A stretch of 64,000 bases of DNA from NCBI GenBank assembly GCA_036345935.2, contig JADWOT020000008.1:9399554-9463553 (forward strand), read 5' to 3'. The position numbers and the translations under genes are program-made. Under the pieces are notes generated by a model. That model ran no database searches, was not told the DNA's origin, and was given only the letters and a program-made list of their open reading frames with translations. Below, one piece after another: positions 60,852 to 64,000 of this stretch. Positions within the stretch are counted from its first letter, which is position 1, and every line of letters starts with the position of its first letter. The DNA comes from Taenia hydatigena (taxonomy: Eukaryota; Platyhelminthes; Cestoda; Cyclophyllidea; Taeniidae).

Positions 60852-63800
60852 CTTAAATTGGTCAGCAAAAGCAAAACCTCGGAAGAAAGCTACTGCTTTT
60901 TTAAGCACATTTGTGTGCTAGTGGAACTCGGACATTCATGTCAGTCAGTCTAAGGGGAAGTGAATAAATGTTGATCGTCACTGACGAAATAATATTTTGT
61001 TGTGAAATAAACTTGCAATTCAATAATGTAGCTCGGAACCATCAACTCCAACGAAACAAGGCAAAAATTAACAGGTTATGCTTAAACATTGGACGGTCCT
61101 TTTTCGTACAATAATCTTTGGAAAGATAATGCAGAACTAGCTTTGCCCTTTCCACTAATTTCTAGTGTCGAATTTAAGTAATCGACGGCGGCAAACTACA
61201 GGTTCCGAAAGGACAGTTCCTCCCGATTTCAGACACCGACGGTTCCACGATATGCAGCGGAAACCATAAAACCCTTCCATGATTCTGTAGGCAATTCCTA
61301 ATCGTGATGAAGCGATGCAAGTTGGTATTTTTGTAAATTAGAGTAGATAGAGGTCGGAATGTGCGGTAGCAGACTCCATACTAAAACAAGAAAATGTGCG
61401 TTTCCATAGAAAATAGAAGTTAAGGAACTACTATAGGTAAAATTGATAAAGCCTGACAGCTATCAGCACAAGCATATGAGGAAACACGGAGAACCACCAC
61501 CGAAATCAAAGAGAAGTTGTGAGAAGTCAGTGTTTATCTCACCAATAAGAGATTAAAAAACTGCATACTGCACCACCAACAGCCAAGCATGGACTGGAAA
61601 GACGCATTGCAACAAAAACCCTACAGACAATGCCTTTCTGATCAAATCCACCCATCGCAGGCATAAGGGGAGCAGATGATTCAGCGTGTTGTTTTTATAC
61701 GGACCGGTAAGACAAAACAGGAAGACAGGTCTTAAGGTGCTGCTTTTGTGGCGAGCGGATCGCATGCAATAAAGTGTTTTTTTTCAAAGAAATTTGGACA
61801 GCAACTGGTTATTATCTACACGACACAGGCATGAATACCAGGTATTACGCATATCAACAAACACGCACGAATAAAACCAATTGTTTACATTATTAATGCG
61901 AAGCCCTTGGCACCTTTATCATAAACCACTGAAGATAGAATGAGGTACGACATTTTGTGCATCTTGTTGGTAGTGGCTCCATTAGTGGCATCTACATAGC
62001 ATCACACAGTGGCAGGGAACGCTGGAAACAGAAATCCACTCCATATCAGTTAGCAGGAACTTGTGGTTTGAACAGGCATGGCTCCATTCAAAATAGATAT
62101 TTTTGGAACATCCCCACCGAATGACAGATAAGGAATAAGATGAACATTTACACACCGCTTTCTACAAACTCAAATTTTTGTTTAAACGGGAGTTGGATGA
62201 TTTGTGACCCCCAATGCGTTTGTCCAACGGCCTGATGTGTAAAGGACGTAAGATTTAACGGAAGTAGTGGGAACGGTTTTGGTGTTGGAGTGTGGACGGG
62301 AAAGACGAACACAACGAACGGACACCAGGTCAAGGTGATTCGGCTGCTGCAATGATGCACGCATGCAGTGTATGCACAGGTCGCACGTCCGTACGTTGCC
62401 GTCAATCGATAATTAGGGCGTTGCGCTCGCGTCCGGATGCACGCACGCACGCGGACAGCCGACGTACGCGATGGAGTGACTAAGCTGAGGAGAGTGGCTT
62501 TATTGCTGCCAATGCTAACCAAACCTCCAAACTAAGCTAATCCCGCTAAGTGGTTTTTTACATGTCTACCTTGAACACGAAACTTCCTTCGGCGAACAAG
62601 GCCATGGGAAGAGTGGGAACATATTAAAGGGAGATTTCAAAAGGAATGTTGGTGCTTGATGAAGCAAGCCAGCAAACAAAAACTCCATTAAGATGGACAG
62701 AAAAGCTTGAAAGTCGGTCATAAAATAAGCATTTGAAGGGAGTTGTGCACTGGCTAATCATAGTATGATTCGATCTTACTTGTGGTTGCGGGGGAAAGGA
62801 GGAATAATTACTTTAGGTGCGAATGAAATCTCATGACATCTTGAAACTTCGCAGGAAGAAGCCATCGGCATTGGCTGACATTGTGGCAGGACACCACCCA
62901 CCTCCCTCTGTCCTCTCCCCCAACAAACGCAAAATAAAGCTTCTACTACCGCAGCACGCAATGTTGCCGCCACAGAAAGGTCAAGCTCTGCTTTTGGAGT
63001 GGAAATTAGGTGAGGGAGCCCCACCACACACTGTATGCCAGGTCGCATGCGAAAGACGCGACGTGGCCACATTCGGATGAATGTCGGATGTGCATGGGCC
63101 AAGTTAAACAAGTGAGCGCATTGAGAGATGTTGAGGAAACAATAGAGATGAAGAGACGTGAGAGAAGCAGTGCATTTAAGTAGCACCTTTCCCAACATTT
63201 ATTAGATCGCAAAAATCAACAACAATAATAAACTTGTAGTTTAGCTCTTTATGGGCATAATAGTTGATACAAGGATCTGGCCCGCCAACGATGTAGAGAA
63301 GGACAGTATCGCTCGCCAAATCGGTAAATCATCACTGTCTATAAACTTATCTTATTGACCACGCACCGTGAGAGAAAGCGACACAGCCAGAAAATGATAT
63401 TTCAGGTGACCGATAGAGTCAATAATAAAATAAGTCCAATCGCTAATGCCTCGAAACACACCTTAAATAATCGTTGCATTGGCATAGCTGTGACGAAACT
63501 TGTGCAAAAGAGGAGACGTTAAGGGTAAGAAGCAATGGAATTGATAGATTTTGCCTAAAAAATTAAAATTAAATCAACCTGATATCCAGCTCAGCACATC
63601 AATCATAATTTCATTCTTGTCTGAAACCAACCGGAATCATAATTTATTTGAATGTTAAGTTAGCTAATTCTCGACGCGGACGCACACAGTTAACTACTGG
63701 ATTCAAAGACATAATAATAGCAATGAAATTATTTCGGAAATAGGAGAAAATCCCCCAATTACACCTAAAGACGTGTCAAAAGGAGGCGAATCGGACTGGC

Positions 63801-64000
63801 CAATGTGAGTTTGCGGAAGGGAGCATGCCATGGGGATTACATTATGCTTGGTATGACTAATAAGTTTCTTTTCTCAATGGGCAATTCACAGAGCAAAAGC
63901 GGAAACCACTGGAGTGCGGCGCAGTGCTCAAGGGAGTTTGAATTGAAACTAAGGTAAATCGCCTCGATTAATCGGACTTTTCGTCTTGGCGGGAAGCCAA
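60852..64000. other. Probable long glypican intron; no exon seen
   Basis: The N-terminal third of glypican (signal peptide and first cysteines) is missing and must be encoded on the minus strand at higher coordinates. I found no convincing glypican exon up to 64000, so this stretch is most likely intron. The ORFs here are low-complexity or lack motifs; a CA/GC-rich, CpG-containing patch lies near 62350-62470. Confidence 0.45.

Noticed and set aside
62148..62522. Minus-strand 124-codon ORF in the CpG-rich patch
   Set aside because: Low-complexity composition, no glypican similarity and no usable splice signals.

Overview
The window is eukaryotic nuclear DNA. The conserved genes are animal genes (parvin, glypican, ATAD3, Integrator subunit 6), and most exons in three of them are separated by introns of only 29-42 bases. 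Very small introns, gene families of this kind and Ty3/gypsy debris are typical of parasitic flatworms, so a tapeworm (cestode) is my best guess. That placement is inference, because no rRNA or mitochondrial marker is present. All exon joins below were built by hand from reading frame, GT/AG signals and phase.

Layout: (1) 128-1138 (+), the last two exons of a parvin, converging with (2) 1319-6133 (-), eight exons of FAD synthase (FLAD1-like). (3) 7084-7825, a repeat cluster with a large head-to-head palindrome and a third copy. (4) 8408-13257 (-), an eight-exon prenylcysteine oxidase, divergent from (5) 14292-16984 (+), a ten-exon ATAD3 AAA+ ATPase. ATAD3 converges with (6) 17367-19492 (-), a five-exon Aha1, activator of Hsp90 ATPase. 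(7) 20.0-22.7 kb, retroelement remains: short direct repeats around a gag-like ORF, and a decayed Ty3/gypsy reverse transcriptase on the minus strand. (8) 23653-25966 (-), Cdc20/fizzy. (9) 26-43 kb is gene-poor, with a few exon-like pieces on both strands and two short unrecognised spliced reading frames (34578-35824 and 36841-38932). (10) 43085-45892 (+), a twelve-exon INTS6, followed 203 bases later on the same strand by (11) 46096-47166, an intronless NTAN1. (12) 48018-60851 (-), nine exons of a glypican whose C-terminal half is a very long proline-rich tail ending in a GPI signal; its N-terminal exons lie beyond the window.

The genes are mostly unrelated housekeeping functions: FAD synthesis next to an FAD-dependent oxidase, a mitochondrial membrane ATPase, an Hsp90 co-chaperone, an APC/C activator, snRNA and mRNA 3'-end processing, N-degron deamidation, a cell-surface proteoglycan and integrin signalling. 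The one functional arrangement with sequence support is INTS6-NTAN1, which looks like a tight tandem pair that could be resolved by spliced-leader trans-splicing.
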